Shown: positions 40,260 through 49,507, numbered from the stretch's first letter. The stretch: 64,000 bases of DNA from Solirubrobacter sp044865965 (GCA_044865965.1 JBIOTP010000097.1:6498-70497), one strand, 5' to 3'. Notes: generated by a model not told the origin, from the sequence alone. Numbers and translations are program-made.

Positions 40260-40733
40260 CTATGGGGTCGATAACGGGCAGCCGGAGGAGATCTTCACGC
40301 GCCACCAGCCGCTCAGCAACCCGACGGGCCCGAGGCGCGGCAGCACGTGGTAGCTCCTGCAGCCGGGCCGGCCGAGGTCGGCGTTGCTCAGGCGGGTCCA
40401 CTTGTGCGCGGGCGGGTCGGCGAGCATCGCGTCGAGCAGTGCGCGCGCCTCGGCCTGGCTCGCCGCCTGATCCACGGCGGCCGCGCGCGCCTCCTGCGAG
40501 CGGGCGGCCAGCTCGTCCCGGATCCGCTCGAGCTCCCCGAGCCCGAGCAGCCGCGGCGCGGCGGCACGGCGGCGCTCCGGGGCCGGGACCGCCACGGGCG
40601 GCCAGGTCGAGGCGAGCAACCCGGCGAGCTCGGCCTCGAGGCGGTCGATCTGGACGCGCAGCGAGCGCCGCGCGGCGCGCTCGTCGACGACGACCGTGAT
40701 TTCCGGCGCAAGGCGGGTCTCTAAGACCGGCAT
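40260..40733 (-). CDS. Conserved hypothetical protein
   Basis: 157 aa from the ATG giving MPVLETRLAPEITVVVDE; the frame is open 63 bp further upstream. Helical centre (RVQIDRLEAELAGLL, LGELERIRDELAARSQEARA) and a striking aromatic/Cys-containing end, SYHVLPRLGPVGLLSGWW then RVKISSGCPLSTP, that looks conserved rather than random. No recognised family. Confidence 0.6.
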   Translation of the reverse strand: MPVLETRLAPEITVVVDERAARRSLRVQIDRLEAELAGLLASTWPPVAVPAPERRRAAAPRLLGLGELERIRDELAARSQEARAAAVDQAASQAEARALLDAMLADPPAHKWTRLSNADLGRPGCRSYHVLPRLGPVGLLSGWWRVKISSGCPLSTP

Positions 40734-40812
40734 GCCCGCGACCGAGCGTACCCACCAGCGCCGAGCGTCAAGCCGGAAGTGGGTGCGATGCCTCACACGA
40801 GCCCGTATCTCA

Positions 40813-40862
40813 GGGGGTGTACCGGCTAACCGTCGCCACGCGACAGTTCCCGGTGCACCCCC
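40813..40862. terminator. 50-nt extended hairpin after the mce operon
   Basis: Outer arms GGGGGTGTACCGG and CCGGTGCACCCCC pair over 13 positions with one G-U type pair. Inside, AAC/GTT and GTCGC/GCGAC extend the stem to a CAC loop. It lies 69 bp past the last stop codon of the long minus-strand operon (40931), where a terminator is expected, and upstream of the gene starting at 40733. Confidence 0.7.
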
Positions 40863-40930
40863 GGCGTTCGCCGCGCGGGCGGCGCCCTCATCCCCTCACC
40901 TGCCCGCCGTTCAATCGCCTCGGGCCCGCG

Positions 40931-41539
40931 TCAGGCGGACATGATCTCCCAGGCGATCCACAAGGCCTCCTCGACCGCGATGTCCGGCACGCCGGGCGCG
41001 ATCACGGCGTAGAGCGCGAGCCGGCGCGTCGCGTGGCCGACCGCCCGCTCCCCGGCCGGCGGCGCGAACAGGTCGGCGACCGGTCCCGCGTCGTCGGCGA
41101 CGGCGACGCGGCCGGCGCTCTGGCGCAGGCCGAGCGGGCCGCGCAGCCCGCCGGCGTCCAGCGCCCACACGCCGACCTCGGTCTCCACCGTCGCCGCCAG
41201 CAGCGCGTCGTGGAGCAGGCGCTCGGACGGGAAGGCGCCGACCATCAGCCGCTCCATGACCAGCTCCTCGATCGGGACCCGGTGGACATCGGGCTCGAGC
41301 CCGAGGTGGCGGAACAGGACGCGGTAGGCGTGCGGGATCGGGCGGCTGCGCAGCGCCATCGCCGTCGCCCCGCGGACGCGGTCGGACAGGGCGCGCAGCC
41401 GTTGTCGCAGCTCCGGCGGCGAGGGCCCGAGCGGGTCGCGCGCGAGCGGGAACTCCGACCACGCGAGGCCGAGGCCGGGCAGCTCGGCGGCGATCGCGGG
41501 GTCCACCGGTCCCGCGAGGACGGCCGGCTCCTCGATCAC
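40931..41539 (-). CDS. B3/4 domain protein (PheT-like tRNA-binding fold)
   Basis: 202 aa. SRPIPHAYRVLFRHLGLEPD, then VPIEELVMERLMVGAFPSER and DALLAATVETEVGVWALDAG follow the pattern of stand-alone B3/4 domains related to the phenylalanyl-tRNA synthetase beta subunit. It may edit misacylated tRNA or bind amino acids. GTG start in a GTGA overlap with the thioredoxin-fold gene; last gene of the mce operon. Its link to lipid transport is obscure. Confidence 0.7.
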   Translation of the reverse strand: MIEEPAVLAGPVDPAIAAELPGLGLAWSEFPLARDPLGPSPPELRQRLRALSDRVRGATAMALRSRPIPHAYRVLFRHLGLEPDVHRVPIEELVMERLMVGAFPSERLLHDALLAATVETEVGVWALDAGGLRGPLGLRQSAGRVAVADDAGPVADLFAPPAGERAVGHATRRLALYAVIAPGVPDIAVEEALWIAWEIMSA

Positions 41540-42231
41540 GGCCGGATCCGCCGCACCCAGCGCTCGACGACGGCGGCGTCGAGCGTCCCCACGGTGCTGC
41601 CCGCAACCTCTCCGCCGCGCCGGGCGAAGGTGATCGTGGGGCACACCACGACCGCGTACTCGTTGGCCACGGCCCCGTCGTGGTCGTAGCCCACCGGCAG
41701 CCGCCACCGACGCGCGCTCACCAGCGCCCGCGCGCCGGCGCCGTCGGAGCGCACGAGGACCGCCGCGAACGCGACGTCGGGGAACCGCGCGCGCACGCGC
41801 TCGAGCACGTCGACCTGGTCGCGGCAGCGGCCGACCGGCGCGAACAGGAACGCGAGCACCAGCGGCCCGCGCGCGGCGAGCTGGCAGGAGTTCAGGATGT
41901 CCGGCCCGCGAACCTCGCACGCGGGCCGGGCGCCCGCCCGGCCCTGGCCGGCGCGCGTCGCGACGTTGGCGTCGCAGCGCCCGGAGCAGCGCGACGTCGC
42001 CAGCGGCATCGCGAACGGCGGCAACGAGCGGCCCGCCTCCAGCCCGCGCGAGCCCGGCGACTCGGTGCGCACGGTGTTGAGCGTGATCCAGCCCAGAAGG
42101 ATCAGGACGAGCAGCACGAAGCCCCACCGGACGCGCGGGAGGCGCGGCGCTCCGGGCGGGCGCGACGAGTTCGGTGGGGGCAGCGACGAGTCCGCGGCGG
42201 GCGGGTCGCCGCCCGCGCCCGGCCCGCTCAC
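41536..42231 (-). CDS. Membrane-anchored thioredoxin-fold protein lacking CxxC
   Basis: 231 aa. Pro-rich cytoplasmic N-terminus, one membrane helix (WGFVLLVLILLGWITL), a Cys-rich spacer (SRCSGRCDAN, PACEV), then a TlpA/AhpC-like domain (LVLAFLFAPVGRCRDQVDVL) with the cis-Pro loop VVVCPTITFARRGGEV. The active-site position reads GRC, so the usual N-terminal Cys is missing. GTGA overlap with mmpL. Probably thiol chemistry or chaperoning of exported Cys-containing Mce proteins. Confidence 0.75.
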   Translation of the reverse strand: MSGPGAGGDPPAADSSLPPPNSSRPPGAPRLPRVRWGFVLLVLILLGWITLNTVRTESPGSRGLEAGRSLPPFAMPLATSRCSGRCDANVATRAGQGRAGARPACEVRGPDILNSCQLAARGPLVLAFLFAPVGRCRDQVDVLERVRARFPDVAFAAVLVRSDGAGARALVSARRWRLPVGYDHDGAVANEYAVVVCPTITFARRGGEVAGSTVGTLDAAVVERWVRRIRP

Positions 42232-44969
42232 GCCGTGACGGCGGCGCGGCCGCGGCGGGCCGCCGCCGGGGCTCGGCGGGCGGAGCGCCGCTCGGCGAGC
42301 ACGAGCACGGCCGGCAGGACGCCGAGCACGCCGAGCAGCGAGACGCTGAGGTCGACGACCGTGACGAGGCCGAAGTCGCGCAGCATCGCCACGTCGGACG
42401 CGATCAGCACGGCGAAGCCGGCGATCGCGGTGACGCCGGAGGCCAGCACCGCGGCGCCGGTGGAGCGGTAGGTCCGCGCGAGCGCCTCGGGCGCGTCGAG
42501 GCCGGCGCCGCGCTCCTCGCGGAAGCGGGCGGCCAGCAGGACCGCGAACTCGGTCGAGATCGCGATCACGAGCGCGCCGAGGGCCGCCGACATCGGGTTC
42601 AGCGGCACCCGCAAGGCGAACAGCACGAGCGCCGACCAGCCGGTGGCGAGCGCGATCGGCACGAGCGGCACCCAGGCCCGCGCCCAGCTCCGGTACACGG
42701 CCCACAGCGCGAGCGCGACCGCCAGCAGGCCGGCCAGCGTCGTGGCCAGCCGCCGCAGCGGATCGGCCAGCGCGTGGTTCGCGTCGGCAGCCAGCACCGG
42801 CACGCCGGCGAGGCGCGCGCGCACGCCGGAGGGCGGCTTGAGCCCAGCGCGCATGTCCTCGAACGCCGCGTGCTGGCGCTCGAGCGACTCCAGCCGGATG
42901 CCGAAAGCGAGCACGGCCGTGCGGCGGTCGGGCGTGATCGCAGCGCGCGAGAAGTACGGCGGCACCGCGTCCAGCAGCGCGCGGATTCGCTCGCGGGTGG
43001 CGGCGGACTCCGGCGTGCGGAAGAGGTCGGGCAGCGACAGCGCCGGGCACAGCTCGGCGCGCCCGCAGCCGCGCCCGGCGGAGTAGCCGTGGCGCCGCAG
43101 CATCGTCGCCTGGTAGCGGCGCATCCAGCCGACCACCTTCGGGTCCGTGAGGTCGCGGGCCTCCACGAGCACGTTGACCTCGCCGGCGACGCCGGTCTCG
43201 CGCTGCAGCGTGTCGAGGTCGCGGACCGCGGCGAGGTCCTGCGGCACGAGACGCGGGAGGTCGGAGACCACCTCCGTGCGCGTCTCCATCGCCCAGCCCG
43301 CGGCGGCGGCCACGAGCGCGACGGCGAGCACGCGCCGCGGGTGGGCGACGGCCGCGCCAAGCACGCCGCGGCCGCCCGGCGCAAGCGCCCGCAGCGGCCG
43401 GCCCGCCGCCCGCGCCGCCCCGTCCACCAGCTCCCCGGCGCCCCGCAGCGAGCGCGCGAGCGGCCCGTCGGGCCGGCCCCGGCGCGCGATCAGCACGAGC
43501 GCCGCCGTCCCGGCGGTGAGCGCCAGCGCCAGCCCGATCGCCACGCCCGCCACGAGCAGCGCGCCGAACCCGCGCACCATCGGCACCGGCGAGAGCAGCA
43601 GCACGAGGAAGCCGACACCGGTCGCGAGCGCGGCGGTGGAGATCGCGGGCACGGCGCGCGCCGCCGCGCGCACGGCACCTGCCGCCCCGGCCTCGCCGCG
43701 CGCCGCTGCCCCGGCCTCGCCACGCGCCGCCGCCCCGGCCTCGCCGCGCGCCGCCGCCCCGGCCTCGCCACGCGCCGGCGCCCCGCTCTCGCCGCGGGCC
43801 TCCGCCCCGGTCTCGCCGCCGGCCGCCGCCGCCGCGCCCCCCTCCTCGACGCGTGCCTGGTACTGGATCGCGTAGTCCACCGCCAAGCCCAGCAGCACCG
43901 GCAGGACCGCGATCGAGGCCATTGTCAGGGGGAGGCCGAGCAGCGACAGCCCGCCGAACGTGACCCCCGCCGCGGCGAGCGCGATCGCCAGCGGCAGCAG
44001 GCGCGCGCGCGAGCGGAAGAGCAGCGCGAGCACCGCCGCCATCACCGCCACCGCCACCAGCAGCAGCCGCAGCGTCGAGGCGGCCAGGGCGCCCGAGAGG
44101 TCGCGCGCGACGACCGGCACGCCGGTGACGACGTACGCGCCGCCCTGCAACCGCCACTGCGGCATCCGCACCGCCCCCCGCACGAGCGCGATCGCGCGCT
44201 CGCGCTGCGCCTCGGAGAGGTCGGGCTTCAGCCGCACCGAGACGAGCGCGGCGTCCGCGCTCGGGAACAGGTACGCGAAGCGCGCCTTCGGCGTCCGCGC
44301 CCCGCGCTCGGGATCGAAGACGAGCTGGTAGATGAAGTCCGGGTCGTTGATCTTCGGCGCGCCGGTCAGGTTGAGCCCGTACTTGGCGTCCATCTCCAGC
44401 AGGTCGCGCGCGAACTCGGCGTAGACGAGCTTCTCGGCCGCCTTCCCGAGCCGCCGCTGCTCGGCCGGCGGCTTGCCCTGCCGGCGCGCGAGCGCCCGCG
44501 CCGCGGCCGCGGCGCGGTCCGCCTGCGCCGCCCGCGCGCGCGTCTGCGTCTGCAGCTGCTCCGTGATCTCCCCCACCGCCGCGTTGATGAACGTCCCGGG
44601 CCCGTAGACCACCTGCACCGGCTTCTCGCGCGCGAGCGCCCCGCACGGCGAGCCCGCCCCGCCGGGAAGCTGCGCGCCCGCCGGCGCGTTGCCCGCCAGG
44701 CAGCCCTCGAGCCCGAGCACCCGGTTGAGGTTCTCGGTCAGCACGAGCCGCGCGACGTCGCCGCGCACGAGCACGTAGATCGCGTCGTCGCCGAACCGCG
44801 CGTGCGCGACGCCGGTCGCCCGCGCCGCGTCGCTGCCGCCGCCCACGAGCGTCGAGGTCGCCGCGCTCGGCTCGAGCCGCAGCGCCAGCGCCGCCCCCAG
44901 CGCGGCCACCACCGCCGCGAGCGCCAGCGCCCGGCCCGGGCGCCGCGCCGCCACGCGCACCAGGCGCAT
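42228..44969 (-). CDS. MMPL/RND-family lipid exporter (HpnN-like)
   Basis: 913 aa, two sets of about six membrane helices with large extracytoplasmic loops. First half: LLLVAVAVMAAVLALLFRSR and VLLGLAVDYAIQYQARVEEG. Second half: LGALVIAISTEFAVLLAARF. The family exports hydrophobic lipids such as hopanoids or mycolate precursors. A cytoplasmic loop carries a six-unit GEAGAAAR repeat (43691-43834). It starts 25 bp after the last mce gene, so export and import components are co-expressed. Confidence 0.88.
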   Translation of the reverse strand: MRLVRVAARRPGRALALAAVVAALGAALALRLEPSAATSTLVGGGSDAARATGVAHARFGDDAIYVLVRGDVARLVLTENLNRVLGLEGCLAGNAPAGAQLPGGAGSPCGALAREKPVQVVYGPGTFINAAVGEITEQLQTQTRARAAQADRAAAAARALARRQGKPPAEQRRLGKAAEKLVYAEFARDLLEMDAKYGLNLTGAPKINDPDFIYQLVFDPERGARTPKARFAYLFPSADAALVSVRLKPDLSEAQRERAIALVRGAVRMPQWRLQGGAYVVTGVPVVARDLSGALAASTLRLLLVAVAVMAAVLALLFRSRARLLPLAIALAAAGVTFGGLSLLGLPLTMASIAVLPVLLGLAVDYAIQYQARVEEGGAAAAAGGETGAEARGESGAPARGEAGAAARGEAGAAARGEAGAAARGEAGAAGAVRAAARAVPAISTAALATGVGFLVLLLSPVPMVRGFGALLVAGVAIGLALALTAGTAALVLIARRGRPDGPLARSLRGAGELVDGAARAAGRPLRALAPGGRGVLGAAVAHPRRVLAVALVAAAAGWAMETRTEVVSDLPRLVPQDLAAVRDLDTLQRETGVAGEVNVLVEARDLTDPKVVGWMRRYQATMLRRHGYSAGRGCGRAELCPALSLPDLFRTPESAATRERIRALLDAVPPYFSRAAITPDRRTAVLAFGIRLESLERQHAAFEDMRAGLKPPSGVRARLAGVPVLAADANHALADPLRRLATTLAGLLAVALALWAVYRSWARAWVPLVPIALATGWSALVLFALRVPLNPMSAALGALVIAISTEFAVLLAARFREERGAGLDAPEALARTYRSTGAAVLASGVTAIAGFAVLIASDVAMLRDFGLVTVVDLSVSLLGVLGVLPAVLVLAERRSARRAPAAARRGRAAVTA
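43691..43834. repeat. Six 24-bp tandem repeats inside the MMPL gene
   Basis: Consecutive 24-bp units, the first four nearly identical and the last two diverged, encode GEAGAAAR-type octapeptides on the minus strand. Units 1/3 and 2/4 alternate at one base (GCC-GCGC versus GCC-ACGC), suggesting a 48-bp duplication of an existing pair. They lie just after the helix ending AVDYAIQYQ. Confidence 0.88.
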
Positions 44970-44994
44970 CAGTGCTCCCGTTCGGGCGGGACCA

Positions 44995-46587
44995 CTAACG
45001 CTCCTTCACGTGCGGGTACTGCGACTTCTCGCCCTGGAAGCTCCACGGCCCCTGCTTGCGGCACGGCGGCGCCGGCGCAGCGGCGCCGGCCCCGGCGAAC
45101 GCGTACTGCTGGATCCGCGCCAGCAGGTCGTTCGGGATCAGCGCCTGCGCCTGCTCGGGCGTCAGCGGCACCTGCGGGATCGGCGGGAGCTGGACCGGCG
45201 ACACCCCGCCGACCGTCGTCTGGACCTGCGAGACGGCCTGGCCGACCGGCTGCGTGATCGGCGCCGGCTCGTTGGTGATCGTCGGCAGCGTCCGGCCCGA
45301 GCACTGGCGGTCCTCGTAGACCGGCAGCCCGCGGTCGATCTCGTCGAAGCCGCCGGGCAGCCGGTACGGGTTCGGCCGGTTCGTCGAGATCCGCTCGGGA
45401 TAGGCCGCCAGGTTCTCCGGGTTCAGCGGGTTCGTCGTGCGCAGGTAGTGCAGGTTGGTGCCCGGATCGCGCGCCTGCGTGGCCGTCGCGGAGTTCGCCC
45501 AGAACGACGTGAACACGCGCTTGTCGAGCCCGATGAACTGCAGCGCCGGCGTCAGCTGCTGCGTCGCCGGGTCGAGCTGGGCGATCAGCGGGCGGGCGTC
45601 CTCGAGCACCCGCTCGCCGGCCGGGAAGCCGCGCTTCGACGCGTCGATCAGCGGCTGCAGCTCCTGCAGCAGCGCCTTCAGGTCGGGCGAGATGTCCCTG
45701 AGATCCTCCAGCGTCGGCGACAGCTGCCGCGCCGCCGGGCGCAGTTGCGTCACGAGCGGGTCGGTGTCGTGCGAGAACGTAGTCAGCCGGTCGAGCGTGA
45801 CGCGCGACTCGTCCTCGAAGGTCGGCAGCGCCACGAACGCGTCGTGCAGGTCCCGGTCGCGCGCGGCCGTGGTCGCGAAGACGGTGTTGGCGTTCTCGAT
45901 CATCGAGCGGAGCTGGCCGTCGCGCTCCGTCAACGCCCCGAACACGACGCCGGTGTTCGAGACGAGCCGCGACACCGCGCCCTCCTGGCGGTTCAGGATC
46001 GAGACGATGTCGGCCGTGTCGTCGGCGAACGGGCCGAGGTTGCCGAGCGCGTCGTTGAGGTCGCGGCCGTGCCCGCGGATCGCGACCGCCTGCGTCTGCA
46101 TCCAGTCCTGGAACGCCTCGCGCGTCTTGGGGTCGAACGCGCGCAGGATCTCGTCCAGCTCCACGGTGTCCGACACCTGAGAGGAAGCCAGCCGTCCGCC
46201 CTCCGGGATCGGCTTCGCACGCGGGCTGCCCGGCGTGAGCTCGACGTAGGTCTCGCCCAGCAGCGTCTTCTGGCGCAGGATCGCCTTCGCGTCCGACGGC
46301 AGCGGCGAATAGCGCGGGTCGAGCTGGATGACCACGTCCGAGCGGCCGGTCTGGTTGTCGGGCGTGATCTTCTTGACCTTGCCGACCGGCACGCCGGAGA
46401 TCCGCACGTCGGCCTCCAGCGCGAGCTGGCCGGCCTCCGCGAACGACGTCTGGAAGCGGTAGCCCTTCGGCTTGAGCGGGATCGGGCCGCCGAACGCGAG
46501 CCACAGGAACAGCAGCAGCCCGAAGCACGACAGCGCGAAGATCACCATCGCGGCGATGCGTCCGAGGGAGGGGGCCGACTTGATCAT
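44995..46587 (-). CDS. Mce/MlaD-family protein (sixth in operon)
   Basis: 530 aa. One N-terminal anchor helix, then the MlaD domain (YRFQTSFAEAGQLALEADVR, ISGVPVGKVKKI, YVELTPGS at about residues 40-125). A long helical region follows (residues 150-360) that in Mce rings builds a needle or tunnel. The Cys-containing tail (DRQCSGRTLPTI, PPCRKQGPWSFQGEKS) ends in HVKER and looks disulfide-bonded. ATG overlaps the preceding mce stop. Confidence 0.9.
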   Translation of the reverse strand: MIKSAPSLGRIAAMVIFALSCFGLLLFLWLAFGGPIPLKPKGYRFQTSFAEAGQLALEADVRISGVPVGKVKKITPDNQTGRSDVVIQLDPRYSPLPSDAKAILRQKTLLGETYVELTPGSPRAKPIPEGGRLASSQVSDTVELDEILRAFDPKTREAFQDWMQTQAVAIRGHGRDLNDALGNLGPFADDTADIVSILNRQEGAVSRLVSNTGVVFGALTERDGQLRSMIENANTVFATTAARDRDLHDAFVALPTFEDESRVTLDRLTTFSHDTDPLVTQLRPAARQLSPTLEDLRDISPDLKALLQELQPLIDASKRGFPAGERVLEDARPLIAQLDPATQQLTPALQFIGLDKRVFTSFWANSATATQARDPGTNLHYLRTTNPLNPENLAAYPERISTNRPNPYRLPGGFDEIDRGLPVYEDRQCSGRTLPTITNEPAPITQPVGQAVSQVQTTVGGVSPVQLPPIPQVPLTPEQAQALIPNDLLARIQQYAFAGAGAAAPAPPCRKQGPWSFQGEKSQYPHVKER

Positions 46588-47933
46588 CCGCCACCCACCG
46601 GGGACTGCGTCGACTGCGGGCAGATCGACTGGATGCTCGGCCCGTTGAGCAGGTCGACCAGCGTGCCGAGCTGCGGATTGCTCTGCGTCACCGCCTGCAG
46701 CACCTGCGCGGTCTGGCAGGAGAACACGATCAGGCCGCGGCGGATCGGGCCGTGCGCGTCCTGGGTGTCGAAGATCGCGTTGCCGGCGTGGTTGACCCAG
46801 GACTGCCAGAACAGGAAGCCCTCGTCCTTGTCGCCGGGCGGGTTGTAGGCGACCTCGTTGAGCAGGTAGTTGACGACGTCGAACGTGCGCGAGAGGTCGG
46901 GCGTCGCGGCCGCCAGGTCGCGCATCGCCGGCCGCAGCTCCCGCACCGTCGGCAGCGAGGCGCGCGCGAACGGCCGCAGCTCGTCGCGGATCACCGGCGT
47001 CGTGTCGCGCAGGAACGGCCGCGTCTTGCGGAGCGAGGGGCCGAGCGCGCGCGCGGCCGGGCGCAGCGCCTCGAGCGTCGGCCCGAGCGTGTCGCCGAGC
47101 GTCTTGACCTTGCCGAGCGTCGTCTGCGTCGTCTGCAGCGTGCTCGGCAGCTTCTGCAGCGTGGCGTGTAGGCTCGCGTCCTGGCGCGCCAGCGTCTCGA
47201 ACACCGCGTTGGAGTTCTGCACGAAGCTCGCGAGCTGCGTGTCGCGCTTGCCGAGCTCGTCGGTCAGCAGCGAGAAGTTGTGGATGACCCGCCGGAGGTT
47301 CTGGGCCCGCTTCGCCAGCCCCTCGTTGATCCGCCGCGAGTAGAGCGCGGTCGGCTCGATCCGCCGGATCGCCTGCGCGAGATCGCGCCCCTTGGCCTCG
47401 GACCCGAGCCCCTGGGCGCCGTCGTTGAGCAGGAACACGAGGAAGTCGCGCGTGTCGGCGTCCAGCGACGACAGGATCTCGTCCAGGTTGACGTCCGGCA
47501 GGGTCTGCGAGATCGGGATCGTCCCGCCCTCGGGCAGCCGCCCGGCGCCCGCGTGGCCCGGCGTGAGCTCGGCCACCATGTCCTTCAGGCCGGTCTTCGG
47601 GCGCAGCAGGATCGAGGCGTCCTTGTAGATCCGCGAGTACTTCGGCTGGATCTTCATGCCCACGATCGCCTTGCCGTCCTCGAGGCGCACCGACGTGATC
47701 TCGCCGACCTGGACGCCCGCGACGTTGACGGTCTGCCCCTGGCCCGGCGTGACGGCCTGGGCGGTGGACATCTCGGCCTGCATCGTGAAGAAGTCCTTGC
47801 CGATGACCGGCACCCAGCCCGGCAACGTGAGCCGCTGCTTGCCGAGGATCACGGAGGCCACGATCAGCGCCACCAGCAGGAGGCCGATGATCGCCACGAA
47901 GTCCGGCAGGTGCTTGCGGATCGCCCGCCTCAC
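46584..47933 (-). CDS. Mce/MlaD-family protein (fifth in operon)
   Basis: 449 aa from GTG. Anchor helix PDFVAIIGLLLVALIVASVI, then MlaD domain with VNVAGVQVGEITSVRLEDGK and the LRPKTGLKDMVAELTPG segment. The helical needle region follows (LHATLQKLPSTLQTTQTTLG), with a C-terminal part containing LLNEVAYNPPGDKDEGFLFW and paired Cys (FSCQTAQ, SICPQS). GTGA overlap with the upstream mce gene. Confidence 0.9.
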   Translation of the reverse strand: MRRAIRKHLPDFVAIIGLLLVALIVASVILGKQRLTLPGWVPVIGKDFFTMQAEMSTAQAVTPGQGQTVNVAGVQVGEITSVRLEDGKAIVGMKIQPKYSRIYKDASILLRPKTGLKDMVAELTPGHAGAGRLPEGGTIPISQTLPDVNLDEILSSLDADTRDFLVFLLNDGAQGLGSEAKGRDLAQAIRRIEPTALYSRRINEGLAKRAQNLRRVIHNFSLLTDELGKRDTQLASFVQNSNAVFETLARQDASLHATLQKLPSTLQTTQTTLGKVKTLGDTLGPTLEALRPAARALGPSLRKTRPFLRDTTPVIRDELRPFARASLPTVRELRPAMRDLAAATPDLSRTFDVVNYLLNEVAYNPPGDKDEGFLFWQSWVNHAGNAIFDTQDAHGPIRRGLIVFSCQTAQVLQAVTQSNPQLGTLVDLLNGPSIQSICPQSTQSPVGGG

Positions 47934-49507
47934 CTGGCGTCCTTCGTCCGGAACGGGTGGAGCTTGGAGCGCACGGCCTGGAGGTCGGCCTCGCGCTTGA
48001 GCCGGCCGCGCCGGGTCGTGGGCCGCGACGCCGCCGTGGCCGAGGCCGTCTGCCCGGTCGGCTGCGACTTCGCCGCGGCCGGGCCGTTGACGTCGGCGAT
48101 CTTGTTCTTGTAGCAGGGGAAGTCCGGCCGGTAGGGCGGGCGCTTGCCCGGATAGGCGGGCCGGTTGCCGAGCGGCACGCCGACGTTGTTGCCGAACAGC
48201 TCGCCGCTGTTGGAGCTCTTGGAGCCGAGCGAGACCTGCTGCGAGCCGCCGCCGACCTGGAAGCGGACGTACATGCCGTTGCCGTCGGTGTTCTGGCCCT
48301 CGCCGGCGAGGCCCACGAGCCCGTAGAAGAACTCCTTGTAGTTCTCCACGCCGGTCGGGAACTCGTCGTTGATCACCTGGTCGCCCTCCGGCAGCACGAC
48401 GTCGCGGACGCACTTGGAGGTGAGATCCGTCTTCGGCAGCAGGTCCTCGCTGGCGTCGATCAGCTTCGCCAGGTCGCGGGTGGCGGGCGACGCCTCCTGC
48501 GCGACGCCGCGCAGCTCGGACTTGGACACCAGCTTGCGGGTCTGCGCGATCCACGGGAACGCCGCGTCGATCGTCGCCGGCGTCTCGCGCACCCCGGGCA
48601 GGATCTCCCGCGCGAACGCGCGCGTCGGCGGGAACGCCCGGTTGAGCGAGGCGAGCGCGGCGTTGGCGTTGGTCAGCGTCGGCGCCAGCTCGCGGATCGA
48701 GGACCGCACGTTGTCCGATTCGCCGGCGAAGATCGCCATCGTCGAGTTGAAGTTGGTGATCAGGTCCTTGAGCTGGTTCTCGTTGCGGTCCAGCGCGGCG
48801 GAGGTCGCGGCCGTGCCGCGGATCAGCCGCTCGATGTCGCGGCCGGGCTCGGTCCCCAGCAGCGCGTCGAGCACCTGGGCGGTCGAGCGCTCGGCCGCCG
48901 GGATGTCGTCGTAGGCGTCGTTGAAGGACTCCGCCGCCGTCTGCCCGCGCACGGAGGGCGGGAGCTCGCGGTCCTGGGCGGCGGTCGGCTTGGAGGTCAG
49001 CGCCGTCGACAGGCCGTCCAGCAGCGCCTTGAGGTCCTCGCGGGAGTCGCTCTGCAGCGCCGTCAGCACCTCGTCGAGCTGCACCGGCGTCGACGTCTGC
49101 GTGATCTTCAGCGTGTCGCCGGAGTCGACGGTCGGCGAGCCCGGCGTCCCCGGCCTCAGGTCGACGAAGAAGTTGCCCTCCAGGAAGATGCGCGGCCGGA
49201 TCTTGGCGGTCGCGTCGCGGTGGATCGGCAGCGCCGACTTCTTGAGCTCCATCGTCACGACGGCCGCGTCGGTGTCCTGCAGCGGCTCGACCTTCTTGAC
49301 CTTGCCGACCTCGACGCCGGCGATCCGCACGGGCGAGTTGGGCCGGATCGAGTTCGCCGACTGGAACTGCGCCTTGAGCATGAAGCCGTGCGTGAGCGGG
49401 ATGTGCTTCGTGAAGCCGAGGAACGTCAGCACCACGATCACCCCGAGGGCGATCAGCCCGACGGTGGCGGGCGAGCGGGCGGCGCGGCGGCGGCGCGTGC
49501 GGGCCAT
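47930..49507 (-). CDS. Mce/MlaD-family protein (fourth in operon)
   Basis: 525 aa. Basic start MARTRRRRAARSP, anchor helix (VGLIALGVIVVLTFLGF), MlaD domain (MLKAQFQSANSIRPNSPVRI, AGVEVGKVKKVEPLQDTDAA, LEGNFFVDLRPG). Helical segments follow, and a tail with YKEFFYGLVGLAGEGQNTDG and DFPCYKNKIADVNG. The tail extends into a basic Thr/Arg-rich end, which is unusual compared with its neighbours. TGATG junction with the upstream gene. Confidence 0.9.
   Translation of the reverse strand: MARTRRRRAARSPATVGLIALGVIVVLTFLGFTKHIPLTHGFMLKAQFQSANSIRPNSPVRIAGVEVGKVKKVEPLQDTDAAVVTMELKKSALPIHRDATAKIRPRIFLEGNFFVDLRPGTPGSPTVDSGDTLKITQTSTPVQLDEVLTALQSDSREDLKALLDGLSTALTSKPTAAQDRELPPSVRGQTAAESFNDAYDDIPAAERSTAQVLDALLGTEPGRDIERLIRGTAATSAALDRNENQLKDLITNFNSTMAIFAGESDNVRSSIRELAPTLTNANAALASLNRAFPPTRAFAREILPGVRETPATIDAAFPWIAQTRKLVSKSELRGVAQEASPATRDLAKLIDASEDLLPKTDLTSKCVRDVVLPEGDQVINDEFPTGVENYKEFFYGLVGLAGEGQNTDGNGMYVRFQVGGGSQQVSLGSKSSNSGELFGNNVGVPLGNRPAYPGKRPPYRPDFPCYKNKIADVNGPAAAKSQPTGQTASATAASRPTTRRGRLKREADLQAVRSKLHPFRTKDAR

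Noticed and set aside
13701..43834. Tandem repeats considered as CRISPR arrays.
   Set aside because: Units are contiguous with no unique spacers, three arrays lie inside coding genes, and no cas gene is present.
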